Positions 1 to 11,342 are shown, numbered from the stretch's first letter. The stretch: 64,000 bases of DNA from Crossaster papposus (GCA_037893245.1 JBAIAA010000531.1:1736001-1800000), one strand, 5' to 3'. Numbers and translations are program-made. Notes: generated from the letters alone by a model not told the origin.

Positions 1-49
1 GGCATAGGACCAATGTCATTAAAATGAACATAGAGTGAAACATTTACAG

Positions 50-100
50 ATGTGCTTTTTACAGGTATGTAAAAACATCATTCATGTGCTTTTTACAGGT
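50..100. repeat. 17-bp direct repeat pair
   Basis: The 17-mer ATGTGCTTTTTACAGGT occurs at 50-66 and again at 84-100. It interrupts the end of the BEL/Pao reading frame. The copies look like a short local duplication; no function can be assigned. Confidence 0.7.
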
Positions 101-1631
101 CTCTCCAGTTTCGGATCCGAGTGACAAATCAACAATCCGAGATTGATGAACACCGGAATTAGTTAAGGTGCTAAGACGGTCTTCCACGCAAACCTAATTT
201 GTCTACCAGACGCCGAGAACAAAATGAATTACTTGAACCACTGTCCAATAAGGCAAACACACTGTGTGAATTGTTGACAACTACTTGTACAATGGGCATG
301 TGGGTTTCCCTATCAGCAAAGAAATTTGCATTAGAAACATTTGACTGGATTGGAGCAGTATCAGGACAGTGAATGTACATAGTATGTTTTCTGCCACAAC
401 CCTGCACACCACAAACTGAACGTTTACCACAATTATCGGTATTGTGGGAGGCAAGAAGACAATTATGACAAAGTCTGTGAACAATTACAATATTCAATCT
501 CTCCTTAGGACTCATTTGTTTAAACCTATCGCAATGCCACAAACGATGGGGTTGACTACATAACACGCATGGTGGTTCAGGTTTAGCGTACGGTCTAACG
601 TTTGTGGACAGACCCAACTTTGGATTATACCTGGATTGATAGGACTGAGTTAACACCGAGGAATTATTCGAGGTTCCTTGATTGGTATTTTTCAATCTAT
701 CAAAATGCTTGGGCTGCATGTTACCGTAAACAGGATCATTTACTTCACATGCAATGTCATCCATGAAGCTTACCAACTCCTTAAATCCAGGGTATGGCTC
801 TTTGACTTTCTTTGATTTTAACGCATACTTTTTCCACTTCATCTGAACATAATTTGGCAATCTACTCACGATTTCAAGGATAACCGACTGTGCATTAACC
901 TCATTCAAGGTGTTTAACTGACTAAGTGTGAGCAAAGATGTTTTCATGTCATCTGCCAACTGCTGGATTTCTTGGGGAGATCTTAATTGTTTACCAAATT
1001 TAGGTGCCTTCACAAGACGTTCAGTAACAAGATATCTATTACCGAAACGACTCTAAAATTGAGCGTGCCTGGGCAAAACCACTAGATCCCCCAATCAACT
1101 GACAACCTCTAATAGCTTCCTTAGCAGGACCAGATGTATACTGAATGAGCCTAGCTAATTTGACACCTTATCGACATTGACTTCAAATGCTCTTAGGAAT
1201 TGATAAAAATACAATGGATTTCCATTAAATACCTGTAACTCAACCTTCGGTAAATTTAGTAAGCCCAGAAATTCCTCACGAGATAAGTCGCTATAAGTAC
1301 TAGATTTAGGTGTACTTGAAGCCCCAACTTCGGCCTTAATATCTTTGGAAATATCAACACTCTTAATTGAATGCAGGACAGAAATATACACATCCTGCTC
1401 TTTATAAAAATAAGCTTCGCTAATATCGATATCATCGTCATCAGTAAGTAATAAATGGTATTCATTATGCGCCGAGGTAAAATTCTTAAAGAGACCTTTA
1501 AGCTTTACAACATAATCGTTAATTGAACTTAAGTCATCTTCTGCTATACATTGCCTTATTATGTTAACTTGCTTTGTGACTGCTCTCTTCGCTGAAGTCC
1601 TGACAGTTTTGAACTGTGCCTCCTTTGACAT
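101..1631 (-). pseudogene. BEL/Pao retrotransposon gag and protease start, frameshifted
   Basis: Minus-strand remnant of a BEL/Pao LTR retrotransposon polyprotein. The N-terminal block (1631 down to 1155, about 158 codons from an ATG) ends in the LPKVELQVFNGNP segment typical of BEL gag. The frame then shifts near 1155 and near 1045; between them the other frame reads a gag-like stretch (KLARLIQYTSGPAKEAIRG). From 1013 to 171 follow more gag, a cysteine/histidine cluster (CVLCSQPHRLWHC, then C-x2-C, C-x4-C and H spacings) like BEL zinc knuckles, and the aspartic protease start ALLDSGSSNSF, where DSG is the active-site triad. The protease frame stops at 171 but continues in another frame to about 103, where similarity ends. 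RT and integrase are absent from the window, so the copy is truncated or runs off the left edge. Family assignment is from recognised motifs; inactivity is seen directly. Confidence 0.85.
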
Positions 1632-2567
1632 GATGCGAGGGCATCCCCGGCTGCTTCAAGATGGATGTATACGTACTGGCCATGGATGACGGGGCGGGAT
1701 CACAGCAATGGTAACAGGGTGACGATGATGGCTACGGAGTGGTATAGTGACAGGTAGTGATGAGATGCAACGTCGTAGCCAAGCCCAGGGACGATGACGA
1801 TAACGGATGGACGACTACTAGGCGTTGAAATGACGATTCTTCTCACGATTTTTTCACTATCAGCGTGTGCATGTGCGACAAAGATGGTACATGACACATG
1901 GATGTCTTCCCCTGGTGTTTTATTACTCGGCCCATTTAAGGGCAGGTGAAACTGAAAATTACATACACAAAAATACATTAAATTATATTAGAAAATACAA
2001 TCACATCAATAACACAATTTAAACAATAAATCTACAACACTGGCAAATCATTTACAATAAACAATGGGCATCTTCGATTCACTTATACAGGCATAATATC
2101 TCCATTTTATAAATACAATTCAATTCAATTCATCTCAATTTGCAACTCACAAATCGTATGCGGGGTTGACATCTGTCAATACACACACTGGGTGTTCCAC
2201 AGGTCTTCCAATACTACAGACAGTTTACCGGGGTATACAGGGGGTATTCTGGGTTATCAGCGGCATTCTGATGCTGTAAATACAAACACGAGTTAACAGA
2301 TAATTAATTACCGTAAGCCCATATCGTAACTGGTAAAGGTGGTAAAAGTACGCGAGCAAAATACTCGCGTACGAGCACCCCTAAATACACATACATACAC
2401 TGATACAATATTATATTAACCAAGATTCACAGATGGGCACAAAGACCCTGGTAAATGTATGTCCCAAATTATACAAATATAAACCAAACTAAGTAAAGTA
2501 CGAAAGAAACTTACAGTCTTCGCAGCTTTTGGCGGCGTGACGAAGACTAATAAAGTTAATGCATATG
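1632..2567. other. No gene seen; possible BEL 5' region
   Basis: This AT-rich stretch lies upstream (minus sense) of the BEL start codon, so it may hold the element's leader and LTR. An AATAAA-like signal lies near 1920 on the minus strand. I could not define LTR ends because no second copy is present. A 9-bp perfect hairpin (GTACGCGAG at 2348-2356, CTCGCGTAC at 2364-2372) is the only clear structure. Confidence 0.4.
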
Positions 2568-2588
2568 ATGTCACACGCGCTACGCGTA

Positions 2589-2709
2589 CGCGCTACGCGT
2601 ACGCGCTAATCGCACGTACAACCAGGCGGAGCGGTGAGGTCAAACACACTTTGTTTGACCTCACCGCTCCGCCTGGTTGTACGTGCGATTAGCGCGTACG
2701 CGTAGCGCG
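2589..2709. repeat. Perfect 57-bp inverted repeat (hairpin)
   Basis: Arms 2589-2645 and 2653-2709 are perfect reverse complements around a 7-nt loop. Outward, the left arm has one extra 12-bp CTACGCGTACG-type unit, after which similarity resumes (TGATGTCACACGCG versus CGCGTGACGTCAA). The outer arm is built from short CG-rich ACGCGTA motifs. There is no coding content. It looks like a fold-back or MITE-type element; no target duplication was found. Confidence 0.9.
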
Positions 2710-2722
2710 CGTGACGTCAATG

Positions 2723-2999
2723 CAACCCCTCTATTCACGCGCTGTGAACGTCATTCTTAAATACCCGATGTTTTCACGCGATGTCGCATTCTACAATGCT
2801 ATTGGATAAATAACGCCCCATGACCCGGCGATCCATGTAAATTAAGCGATCATGAATAATAATATATTGGGCGGATAAAGAAACACCTGACTGAAATACT
2901 ATACAAATTAAACAAGGATGAATGCATTGATCTTCACTATGATGAATATTAAAGCCCATGGCAGACATTTTATATAAATTTAAGCAGTCCGATAGACGA
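2723..2999. other. No gene seen
   Basis: Intergenic sequence between the hairpin and the Gypsy A remnant. Short open frames here show no recognisable motif. Confidence 0.5.
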
Positions 3000-3430
3000 C
3001 AACAAAAAACTTATCGTCGGCGAAGGGCTCACCAAGCAAGGTTTGAGTTTGGTTGACCAGGCGAGGTTTCCTGAGAGGCAGGCGAGGTTTCCTGGTAGAC
3101 CGTCGCCAAAGCTTGTGAGGAAAGCGCCGTGGGTTGACCTGTTTCAAGTATGGTGAGGTTGGCCATTTCGCTCGGGAATGTGCTAAACCTCGAAGGGGGA
3201 TATGGCAGCAGGGAAACGCCAGCCAGCCGACCGCTTGGCCCGTGGGCAGGCTGGACGTTTCCAAGGGTCCAAACGAGAGTCAGGGACAGACATAACCGGG
3301 AAGAGACGAGACTCAAAAGCCAGAGAGCCAGTAGGCCCTCGGCCAATGAGTGGTCCTCGTCCTATGTACGGGTTGTTTGTTAATGGTGTGGTAGGAGGAG
3401 CGAAATGCAGGTTTTTGGTTGATTTTGGGT
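3000..3430 (+). pseudogene. Gypsy A gag C-terminus and protease start
   Basis: From 3140 the reading CFKYGEVGHFAREC matches a CCHC zinc knuckle except that the second cysteine is tyrosine (TAT for TGT), so the nucleic-acid-binding finger is damaged. After a frame change, 3202-3432 reads into GLFVNGVVGGAKCRFLVDFG and then a stop. The position where a retroviral-type protease should read D-[ST]-G is DFG followed by TGA, so the active site is lost. The context (zinc knuckle, then protease, then RT) fixes the identity; the breaks show it is non-functional. Confidence 0.85.
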
Positions 3431-3896
3431 GAACAGACACTTTAATCAGTAGTAAAGTCTACCACCGAATGGCCAAAGAACAGAGGCCGGTGCTTGAGGC
3501 AGAAGAGTCCAACATTCAGCAGGTAGACGGAAGTTCCTTGGCTGTGATGGGAGTTGCCTGGGTGGACGTACAGATGGGTAAGACTACTAAGCTTACCCAC
3601 TTCGAGTGATTTTTGCTGATGTCAAGTATGACGGCATATTAGGCATACATTTCTTGTTACCTACTGAAGGTAGCTTAGATTTCCGTACCCTCGAGTTGAG
3701 GTTAAACGGGGAACGGATGAGGTGTATGAGTGGTGCCGGTGAGCCGTTCTTTGGAACAGTGATGGTGGCTGAAACCACCGAGATTCCGACAGGCCATGAG
3801 GCTGTTGTGCCTGGTACTGTAAGCGGTATCAGTGAGGCACTTGGACAGCCGGCAATCATCGAGCCTGTGGAAGGTGGAGGCGAGTTGGCTCAGTGA
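3431..3896 (+). pseudogene. Gypsy A protease C-terminal part and linker
   Basis: Directly after the stop in the protease active site the same frame continues (TDTLISSKVYHRMAKEQRP), stops near 3608, and resumes in another frame at 3606-3896. That frame contains YDGILGIHFL, resembling the conserved ILG[MI][DN]FL segment that follows the protease flap in Gypsy elements. It ends at a TGA near 3896. Between 3897 and 4296 only shredded linker sequence remains, and the RT N-terminal half, including its first catalytic aspartate, is deleted. Confidence 0.75.
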
Positions 3897-4296
3897 GGCT
3901 TACTGCTAGCCCGGTCCCTGGTTGAGCCACAAGCTGAGGATATCCCGCTGCAGATACTTAATCCGAATGGGGAGAGACGGGTTGTTTGAAAGAGAACAAC
4001 GGTGGGAAAAATTGCGACAGTTAAGGTTGACTCGGTAGTGGTGCCGGGTAAGAGGTTTATGGAGGCTTGCCAGGATATATACGACCGTAGTAAAGTCAAC
4101 CTCGCTAAGGAATATCATGAGGAGGTGAAAGCATGCCTGATATAATTCCATGATGTATTTTCTTCTGGTGAGGGTGACATAGGGCGGACTGGTGTGGTGA
4201 AGCACCACATCAGTACGAGGCCTATCAAGGAGAGGCCTCGGCGCAATCCCTGTGTAATAATGAGGCAGGTTGGAGATTTAAAAAATCGAGGAGAAG

Positions 4297-5090
4297 GTGA
4301 TGGGCGGTCTTCAGTGGGACATCCTGCTGATATACCTGGACGATGTCATTGTGTTTGGCAAGACTGTGAAGGAGGAGATTGAACGACTGCGAGTCTTCTC
4401 CAGATTGAGGCGAGCTGGTTTGAAGTTGAAGCCTAGTAAGTGCTTCTTGTTTCAGAGCTCATTGGACTATTTGGGACATATTGTGTCGTCTGAGAGTGTG
4501 GCTACCGACCCTGAGAAGGTTCGGGCCGTGGCCGATTGGCCAACCCCTAAGTGTGTCAAGGAAGTTCGAAGCTTTTTAGGCCTCGCTTCCTATTATCGGA
4601 AGTTTGTCCGGGGATTTGCTGAGGTTGCTTCACCGTTGCATGCGCTGACTGAAAGGTCGCGTGAGTTCCAGTGGACAGATGCCTGCCAACAGGCATTTGT
4701 TGAGTTAAAACAGAGGTTACAGACAGCACCGGTGTTGGCACATACCCCGTTCCGGATAGCGACTACATCTTAGATACAGATGCTAGTGGAGATGGGGGCA
4801 GTTTTGTCTCAGATCCATGATGGGGAAGAGAAGGTCCTGGTCTTTGCGAGCCGTAAACTCAGCAAGGCAGAGAGGAACTACTGTGTTACTCGAAGAGAAC
4901 TTCTGGCGGGAGTTGTCTACCTCAGAAAGTTTAGACAGTACCTGTATGGTCAGAAGGTGTTACTCTGAACCGATCATGCTTCTCTTAGGTAGTTGCTCAA
5001 TTTCAAGGACTCGGAGGGTCAGCTTGCCAGGTGGCTGGAAGTGATCAGCGAGTATGATTTGACGATTCAACACTGACCTGGGCGGAAGCA
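4297..5090 (+). pseudogene. Gypsy A reverse transcriptase (C-terminal half) and RNase H
   Basis: 4297-4773 begins just before the RT catalytic box (ILLIYLDDVIVFG) and continues through the palm/thumb motifs FLGLASYYRKFVRGFAEVA and FQWTDACQQAFVELK. A stop at 4771-4773 separates it from RNase H, which reads LDTDASGDG and then FASRKLSKAERNY in the next segment (4780-4968). A further stop at about 4968 precedes a degraded C-terminal stretch with GNADGLSR. The family normally needs the upstream RT fingers and first aspartate, which are absent, so the enzyme is dead. Identity is secure from the YLDD and FLGLASYYRKF motifs. Confidence 0.9.
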
Positions 5091-5447
5091 TGGCAATGCT
5101 GATGGGTTGTCCCGGAAGGCCTGCAAACAGTGTGGTCGTGCTGACGCTGATGAAGCGCCGGAGACGGTTAAGGCATCGGAGGAGGCCCAGGTGACAACGA
5201 CCAGTGAGGTTGACTCTGACGTGCCGATCCTAGAGGCGAGAGTGAGCGGCATTTTACTCAACCACACTTGCCTAAGGATGCAGTCGGAGAGGGTCAACTT
5301 GGTGACGGAAGTATTGGTTGGATGATTAGGGCAAAGGAGTCGGGCAGTCATCCCAGTTGGGAGACTGTGTCAGCCGCCTCCTCGGCACACAAGACCCTGG
5401 TCCTCTTGGGATCAGTTGGAGGTGCAGGACGGTGTCCTTTATAGAAA

Positions 5448-6032
5448 TTGGGAGTCCAACGATGGGAAGTCCGTAAGGTTGCGGCTATAGTACTTCCTGA
5501 GAAATTCAGAGAGGTCGTACTTCAGGAGCTGCATGGTGGCAGGACGAGTGGCCATTTAGAGGTCAATAAGACTTTGGCCAAGGTAAAGTTGCGATATTAT
5601 TGGCCGGGAATGACCGTGGATGTGAGGTCATTCATCAGATGTTGCGAGCTGTGTGGACGGAGGAAGTCTCCTGCGAAGAGGAGAGTTTCCCCGCTCCAAC
5701 AGTATTTGGTGGGCGAGCCCATGAAGCGAGTGGCTGTAGAATTGCTGTGGCCACTCCCTTGGAGATCATTCTTCACCCAGACGAGGGAAGTTCGAGATGA
5801 GTCTCCGTTGCAGCCCCCAAGCTCCGTGCCCACTCTGAGTCCCGTGGTCGTCGCCAGCCCAGAGCGGGAAGAGAGAGAGAGATGCGACCAAGAAAGTGGA
5901 TGAACGACCACCCAAGCGAATGAAGATGGCGGTGGTCGAGGAGGGAATCGTCCGCAACGTCTACATTGACGGAGAGCTGGTGCATGAGGAATCATGTCAC
6001 CAAATGTACACCAAGCCAGTGGACCCCATAAT
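5448..6032 (+). pseudogene. Gypsy A integrase zinc domain with catalytic core deleted
   Basis: The segment reads an intact HHCC integrase N-terminal domain (LHGGRTSGH ... FIRCCELCGRRK) and the linker that normally leads to the first catalytic aspartate (VAVELLWPLP, glutamate where aspartate is usual). It then jumps into unrelated-looking sequence, so the DDE core is missing. A last fragment from 5896 (DERPPKRMKMAVVEE) may be the element's C-terminal tail. Confidence 0.8.
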
Positions 6033-8237
6033 AATAATAATACAAAATATTTATACCGCGCTATACCAAGCCCACAGCGCCTAATATGAACCAAAGAAGC
6101 AGACAAAAATAACATACAAAATAAATTGAAAAACGGCAATACGAATACAGGGGGAAACAGGTAATACAGGCAAAAACGGATTAATCGAGGTTTTGGAAAA
6201 TGAGTGTCTTTAAAGAGCGCTTGAAAATTAATAACGACTCCGTCTCTCTCAGATCTACCGGGAGCTTGTTCTAAAGACGCGGGCCTGCTACGCTGAATGA
6301 ATTATCTCCGGCTCTCTTGTTGGATTTTGGGAGAGAAAGTCGGGTACGATCAGAAGATGAGCGAAGTTGGTGTCTGTGGGAAACTGAAAAACTGAGTAAC
6401 TGAATAAGATTAGTTAGGTATGACGCGGCTTGAGCATTCAGACACTTGTAAATTAACGTGAAAATGTTAAATGAAATTCGCTGCTTCACAGGAAGCCAGT
6501 GAAGCTCTACCAACAGGCCAGCAGAGGGTTGGTCCCGTCCACACGCAACAACTAACCGTGCAGCTTTATTTTGAAGGCGCTGCAAGCGTTTTAGATCTGA
6601 ATCGCGGGCACCGAGCAAGAGTGAATTGGCATAGTCAAGACGGGACAGGACCAGACTTCTGACGGCCTGATGGCAGGCATCTTGTGTGATAAAATGGCGA
6701 ATGCGCCAGAGATTACGTAGTTGAAAGTTAACAATCTTGCACAGATGATTAACCTGATGTGACATAATTAAAGGGCCATCCATGGTGACACCTAAGTCCT
6801 TAATGGAATTTGAAACTGGAATAGAGATATCACCCAATATTAGCTCGAGGGTGGTAAATGAAGGTAGGACACGGTTATTGGCAAAGACGAAGAATTCGGT
6901 TTTGTCCTGGTTTCACTGCAACATGTTGTGAATCATCCAGTTGTCAATCATGGAAACGCACGAAGATAGCTTGGAAAGCACGCGCTGACAATCACCCTCA
7001 GTTCGAGGATCAAATTCAGTATAAAGCTGAATATCGTCAGCGTATGTGTGAAATGAGATACCAAAATTACGAATGATGTTCCCAATAGGTGTAATGTACA
7101 TGGTGAAACCAAGTGGACCTACAATAGAGCCCTGGGGCAAAGAGTAGCATAGAACATGCTCTCTGGAAAAATCTCCTTTGATTGAAACCTTAGTTGATCT
7201 GTCTTTGAGGTAGGTGCTAAACCAGGATTTGACATTACCACATATACCGAATTGGCTGTCAGGTCTCTGCAACAAAATGTCGTGATCAACAGTGTCGAAC
7301 GCGGCAGACATAATTATCTAGTAAGACCATGAGAACAGCTTTGTTTTGATCAAGAGATCTAAGAATATCATCTTTGACCTTAAGAAGAGCAGTCTCCGTA
7401 CTGTGGTATGTTTTTTAAGCTGACTGAAACTGCTCACCAAGACTGTTGCTGTCCACATGGTCTATTACTTGGTATGTCGCCGCCTTCTCAATAACCTTTG
7501 CCAAAAATGGGATGTTCGCCACAGGACGATAACTCTTCAAGTTATTATGATCAGCTGAATTTTTCTTAAGAACAGGTGTTATGATGGACTGTTTCAGATT
7601 AACTGGGAATGTACCAGATGATAGTGATGTATTCACAATCTTTGTGATAATCGGTAACAAGGAGGAGAGATTATTTTTAACTATCCAAGATGGTGAGGAA
7701 TCAAGTGAGCAAGCTTTGTTTGAGAATCGCATGATGATCTTCTCAACATCATCACACATAAGCTGCTCAAAATCGGACATGGAAGGGGCATGATTTGACG
7801 ACTGTTCAGTGACACAAGTGGTTAGTTCAGAGCTCACATGGGTCCGAATTTTTTTAACCTTATCGATAAAAAATTTCAAGAAATTGTCAGCGAGCTCTTT
7901 GTTGGAGTCGTGATCAGGGAGAGCTTTGGTTGTCTTGTTAAGGAGACCATTGATTGTAGAGTACATTTCTTTCACATTAGAATTAGCGAATTTGTCAGAG
8001 AAATAATTGATCTTAGAGTCGACAATCAGTCTATTGACGATGATTTTCAGGTCTCGTAAAACCTGTTCATCAAGTGTTGACCCTCTCTTCTTCCACTTTC
8101 GCTCTAGTCGACGTCGAGTGCGTCTTGCCATGTGAACAGTGTGATTGTACCATGGAACCTTAGGCTTGATAATGCGTTCCTTCGTGACCAGTGGACAAAC
8201 ATCCTCGAGAACGGATGATGTTATGTTCACACTAGAC
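6033..8237 (-). mobile_element. CR1-type LINE, 5' truncated
   Basis: Non-LTR retrotransposon on the minus strand. The 3' end (plus 6033-6090) has the hallmark of CR1/L2-group elements: a GCGC-rich tail motif (GCGGTATAAAT) followed by a short (ATT)n run, seen on plus as ataataataat. The endonuclease domain is absent, so only RT and the C-terminal region remain. It sits between the end of Gypsy A and sequence that may be Gypsy A's 3' end, suggesting it inserted into that element; I could not confirm a target duplication. Confidence 0.85.
6271..8230 (-). pseudogene. CR1-type LINE reverse transcriptase
   Basis: Reads downward from 8230. 8230-7415 carries the pre-RT region and RT fingers (LKSYRPVANIPFLAKVIEKA). 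A frameshift follows; 7311-6913 carries SAAFDTVDHDILL, the LPQGSIVGPL box and the catalytic FHTYADDIQLY. A single in-frame TGA near 6912 separates this from 6837-6271, the thumb and C-terminal region with LHWLPVKQRISFN and SFSVAGPRL, both typical of CR1/L2-group LINEs. The catalytic aspartates are intact, but one frameshift, one stop and the missing endonuclease make it non-autonomous. Confidence 0.88.
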
Positions 8238-9486
8238 CCTTGTTATAATTAAAGAGATTATTAGTGAGGCTTACTGAGCCAAGTGAGGCTTACTGAGCCA
8301 AGTAAGTCTTACTGAGCTTCGTGATTTTTATTTAAGGGTGCGGTTGACCCCTGGTGCTGATTTATAAGCTAGTTTTGTACGTGTCGAAAGGGACCACGTG
8401 AGGGTTACCTCCAGTGAGGTTTATTGTGTATTCTGTTTTGTATGTAAAGTTCATTACTCTAGAATCATTGAAAGGGAATAAGACTAATCATTGATCGTCT
8501 TTGGAATACTTGTCACTGTGAGGTTTTATTGCATTGTGAGGTTTATTAGGACTAATTTTAGTGCTCTTCTATTATATCAAGTTAATCACTCAGTCATAAA
8601 ACAGTGGTATATTTCCACCAAACGAGCTGCCCTTAGGTTAAGTCCACCGTTCGTTAATTGTCCCCCCCCCCTTGCGTCTGGATAGCCGCTCATCCTTGCG
8701 CGAGGCTAATAAATATATGTGTTGGATAATAAGAGTTGGTTTGAGTCCTGGGATAATAAGACCAGTCCCCATCTAGGTCTTCTGCCGGTTCCGCAGATTG
8801 GATTTTGGTGCAGTGAAGTAAAGTACTTCATGCACTGGGTCTTTGTTTTTATGATTGTTAAAGTGAACATTATGTGTAACATGGTTTGTGTAACATGTGA
8901 TTACATTGTGAAGCGAGTTTCCTTCCACATCTGTAGAGATGTATTCTTCAACATTTTTAAACATAATTTTTGACACAGTTAATAGTGCTTGTCTATTATA
9001 GTTCTTATGGACTCTACCATATCATTCAGGTTAAGACTAGATACAAGCATTGTTCAAGATCACTTTTAATGACTATTCTACATAGCACTCGTTCCTGGCA
9101 AAATCTCTTTATTGAACAGTTCATATAAGTTGAAATAATATTATTTATTGCAGTTTTTGAAGAATTGATGTGGTCTGAGGAGTTAATCTCGTTCCTCTAG
9201 TGATATACTGAAGGCAGATTTTTCTAAACCTTTCTCTCTACTGTCTACATAATGGAATTCTTTCTGACCCTGTAACTCAACAGGGTTAACCTATCTTCAA
9301 TCACATATTGAATTGAGGTTGATTGCAGAGGAGAATTTTATGGAATGTATCTATTTCCCGTTTCGACTGTTCAAGTGAAGTTACATTTTTTACTTGAAGT
9401 TAATTTGATATATCTATTCAAAGAGATCTATTTTCAGCACTGTCTTCTATTCTCAGAAATTACAAAATGTTATAAAATCCTCTTTA
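8238..9486. other. No gene; possible Gypsy A 3' region
   Basis: Starts with repeated GTGAGGCTTACTGAGCCAA units (8265-8320) and continues with several GTGAGGTTTATT motifs to about 8560, then a C-run near 8662. Similar GTGAGGTTTATTG wording occurs at 54770-54850 next to the Gypsy A-like gag fragment, so this may be LTR sequence of that family. From about 8800 to 9486 I see only AT-rich non-coding DNA. Confidence 0.35.
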
Positions 9487-9491
9487 CATAC
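9487..9491. repeat. Target-site duplication of Gypsy B (left copy)
   Basis: CATAC directly abuts the left LTR here; the same five bases directly abut the right LTR at 36756-36760. A 5-bp duplication is the usual size for Gypsy integration. It ties the two LTRs, 27 kb apart, to one insertion event. Confidence 0.85.
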
Positions 9492-9710
9492 TGTTGTGTC
9501 CTTGGGATAACTCTACAACTTCAATAATGACACGGAGACATGACTTAACTGTCGAAAAGGCCTAACGTGGCCTAAACATGTTTGTCTCAACTGACATCAA
9601 ACAAGAGAGAGAAAGTACTGGCACTTTCCACAGACTGTACCAGCACGAATGCGCATTAACAAGTACAATTAATGTACATCGGTAGTCTCTGTTCAAGTCC
9701 ATACATAACA
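9492..9710 (-). repeat. Gypsy B 3' LTR (219 bp)
   Basis: Runs TGTTGTGTCC ... ACATAACA on plus, so TG...CA at both ends. It matches the LTR at 36537-36755 along its whole length with only a few substitutions that I can see. On its inner side lies a polypurine tract, as expected for a 3' LTR, which argues against a solo LTR. Confidence 0.9.
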
Positions 9711-9721
9711 CCCCTCCCCGC
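9711..9721 (-). other. Gypsy B polypurine tract
   Basis: On the minus strand GCGGGGAGGGG lies immediately upstream of the LTR start. This is the expected place and composition for the plus-strand primer in reverse transcription. Confidence 0.75.
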
Positions 9722-10086
9722 TTAAACCAAAGTACAATGGAAGCATATAGACCACAGGGCATGGCCGATTATCTTGCACTTTCTTGACGCATATCGTGAA
9801 TATATATAAATCTTACTTTAAACTACTTAGCAAGTTGTTGGGAAACTCACAAATAAAATCCCCAGACGATCTGCGAACCAGTACTCGATAAAATCTTCAT
9901 TTAAAATTCATGTTTTTCCCGTTTCGATGCACAAAACTGCCCAGTAAACAATTACGTCATTATTTTTCAACGACCAATCAACGAGGCCCTTTTGTCGTGG
10001 TGCGGTACGTTTGTGCGAATAGTGGGCAAATGGACCAATAGCGGGCGCTGTAAAATAGAGCGAGCGTAGGCGCTGTTTACAGCAAG

Positions 10087-10344
10087 ATGGCAGACGACAC
10101 GAGCTGCTCAGATGACAGCGATTCGAACACGAAAAAGTGTATTATGCACGTTTCAGATGCAGATTCCAGGGTTTTGTCGTTCACTGAAAAAGGTTGGAAC
10201 AAATTCCACGCTTGTGCCGATAGGTGGAAGAATGTTTCTACTTCTACCAAAGCAGAAATCGCCGAAAAAAGCAGAGATGATCATCGGCATTCCAATCGTA
10301 CACGCACTGGTTGATGTACGGCCGGAATCAGTGTCAAAGGTATG
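10087..10344 (+). pseudogene. N-terminal exon-like fragment of transposon protein
   Basis: An ATG at 10087 opens 75 codons (MADDTSCSDDSDSN..., then RVLSFTEKGWNKFHACADRW) ending at 10314. A second frame stays open to a good splice donor (AAG|GTATGTGA) near 10337. The SFT-x2-GW-x-K segment is what I would expect near the start of large cysteine-rich proteins of the kind encoded at 59837-61021; that comparison is from recall of the family and is an inference. The same exon is present at 50830-51057 in copy 2 with few substitutions. No downstream exon reconnects it to a complete protein, so it is called a fragment. Confidence 0.55.
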
Positions 10345-11031
10345 TGATGATGTAATTGAGTAGATTCCGTTAAAAAAAAGGAATAGGGCTTTTTCAGAAT
10401 TAATTTGTCTTAATCCAAGAACCACCTATTCCTTCTATGTCCCCATAGATTGTGTAATTTGCACTAAACATGTTTTAAATGGAGATTTAAAAGAGTTATG
10501 ACCATTGTTGACAATTTCTGTCGGGTCATAATTCGGAACCCATAATTCTTAGAGAGTTTTTATACCTCAAGCGATCTTCTTCAATTCCACAAGGGCAAAA
10601 TAAAATAGTTCTGCTTCCAGCTCTAAATAGGCATGCAACTTGGTCACATGGAAATTGAAACTAGGGTAGGAACACAAATATACATGTAACTTGTCACTAG
10701 TAATGAAAGCAGTTATTACTTTATATTAGGACAACAATTTAGGGGGGGGGGGAGAGGGACATTTATATAGTACATTTTCCAGTACATTTTTCTATTCTTA
10801 ACCTGGAAGCTCATATAACGTCCTTTTTTGAGAAAGTATTTTTTATTTCCTTGCCTTTTTTTTCCTGGAAATAAAACAACAAAAAACCTGCCTGCTTGTC
10901 TAATTGTATTCCTTTACCCCCTCACTGTCAATATTTATGTTTTGTTTAAATTTAGTTTTTTCCCTCCAATTGTATTTTTTTACTTTCCTGTGATTACACA
11001 ATGTCAAGAATAGTATAATAGTACGAGTTGA

Positions 11032-11342
11032 ATATTCTCCAGCAAGAACTCTTAGATCAAGTAACCAGCAACTTCTCAAGGAACCAATTGCTAAACGAAC
11101 ATGGGGCGCCAAATCTTTTTCTGTTGCAGCTCCTCGACTTTGGAATTCTTTGCCACTTGAACTCAGATCATGCCATTGTACAACTAGGTTCAAATCGCTT
11201 CTTAAGACTTACTTGATGTCACAAATTTTCAAGGATTAATTTACTTACTTACTTACTTTACTTGTTGTTGTCTACAGCGCCTTGAGCACCCTGCAGGGTG
11301 GATATGTGCGCTTTACAAATCTCATTATTATTATTATTATTA
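11032..11342 (+). mobile_element. CR1/L2-type LINE 3' fragment, insertion proven by empty site
   Basis: A 5'-truncated LINE. It encodes the C-terminal tail (reading TWGAKSFSVAAPRLWNSLP) up to a stop near 11237, then a TACTTACTTACT run, then the CR1/L2 3' signature (CAGCGCCTTGAGC ... GTGCGCTTTACAAAT) and (ATT)n. Copy 2 of the host transposon at 51774-51792 reads GAGTTGA-AAGAAGAA-ATGTTAC with no LINE. That is the unoccupied site and dates the LINE after the two copies separated. A few target bases were lost. Confidence 0.9.

Larger units (their letters stand above)
3000..6032 (+). mobile_element. Ty3/Gypsy element A, heavily degraded
   Basis: Plus-strand remains of one Gypsy polyprotein in normal order: zinc knuckle, protease, RT, RNase H, integrase. 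Every domain is broken by stops, frameshifts or deletions, and the first half of RT and the integrase catalytic core are missing. The left boundary is unclear. The right end meets a CR1 LINE (6033-8237), and the sequence beyond that LINE may be the element's 3' end. A gag fragment at 53420-54610 is from a related element. Confidence 0.85.

Noticed and set aside
1700..1978. A 92-codon minus-strand frame
   Set aside because: No motif, biased composition, lies in the probable BEL leader or LTR.
3150..3440. Overlapping frames in several phases around the Gypsy A zinc knuckle
   Set aside because: They are shadows of the degraded gag-protease region, whose true phase is shown by the CCHC and protease motifs.
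9492..9710. A solo LTR of the Gypsy B family
   Set aside because: A polypurine tract sits on its inner side, and the same CATAC flanks its outer side and the outer side of the LTR at 36537. It is better explained as the 3' LTR of the same insertion.
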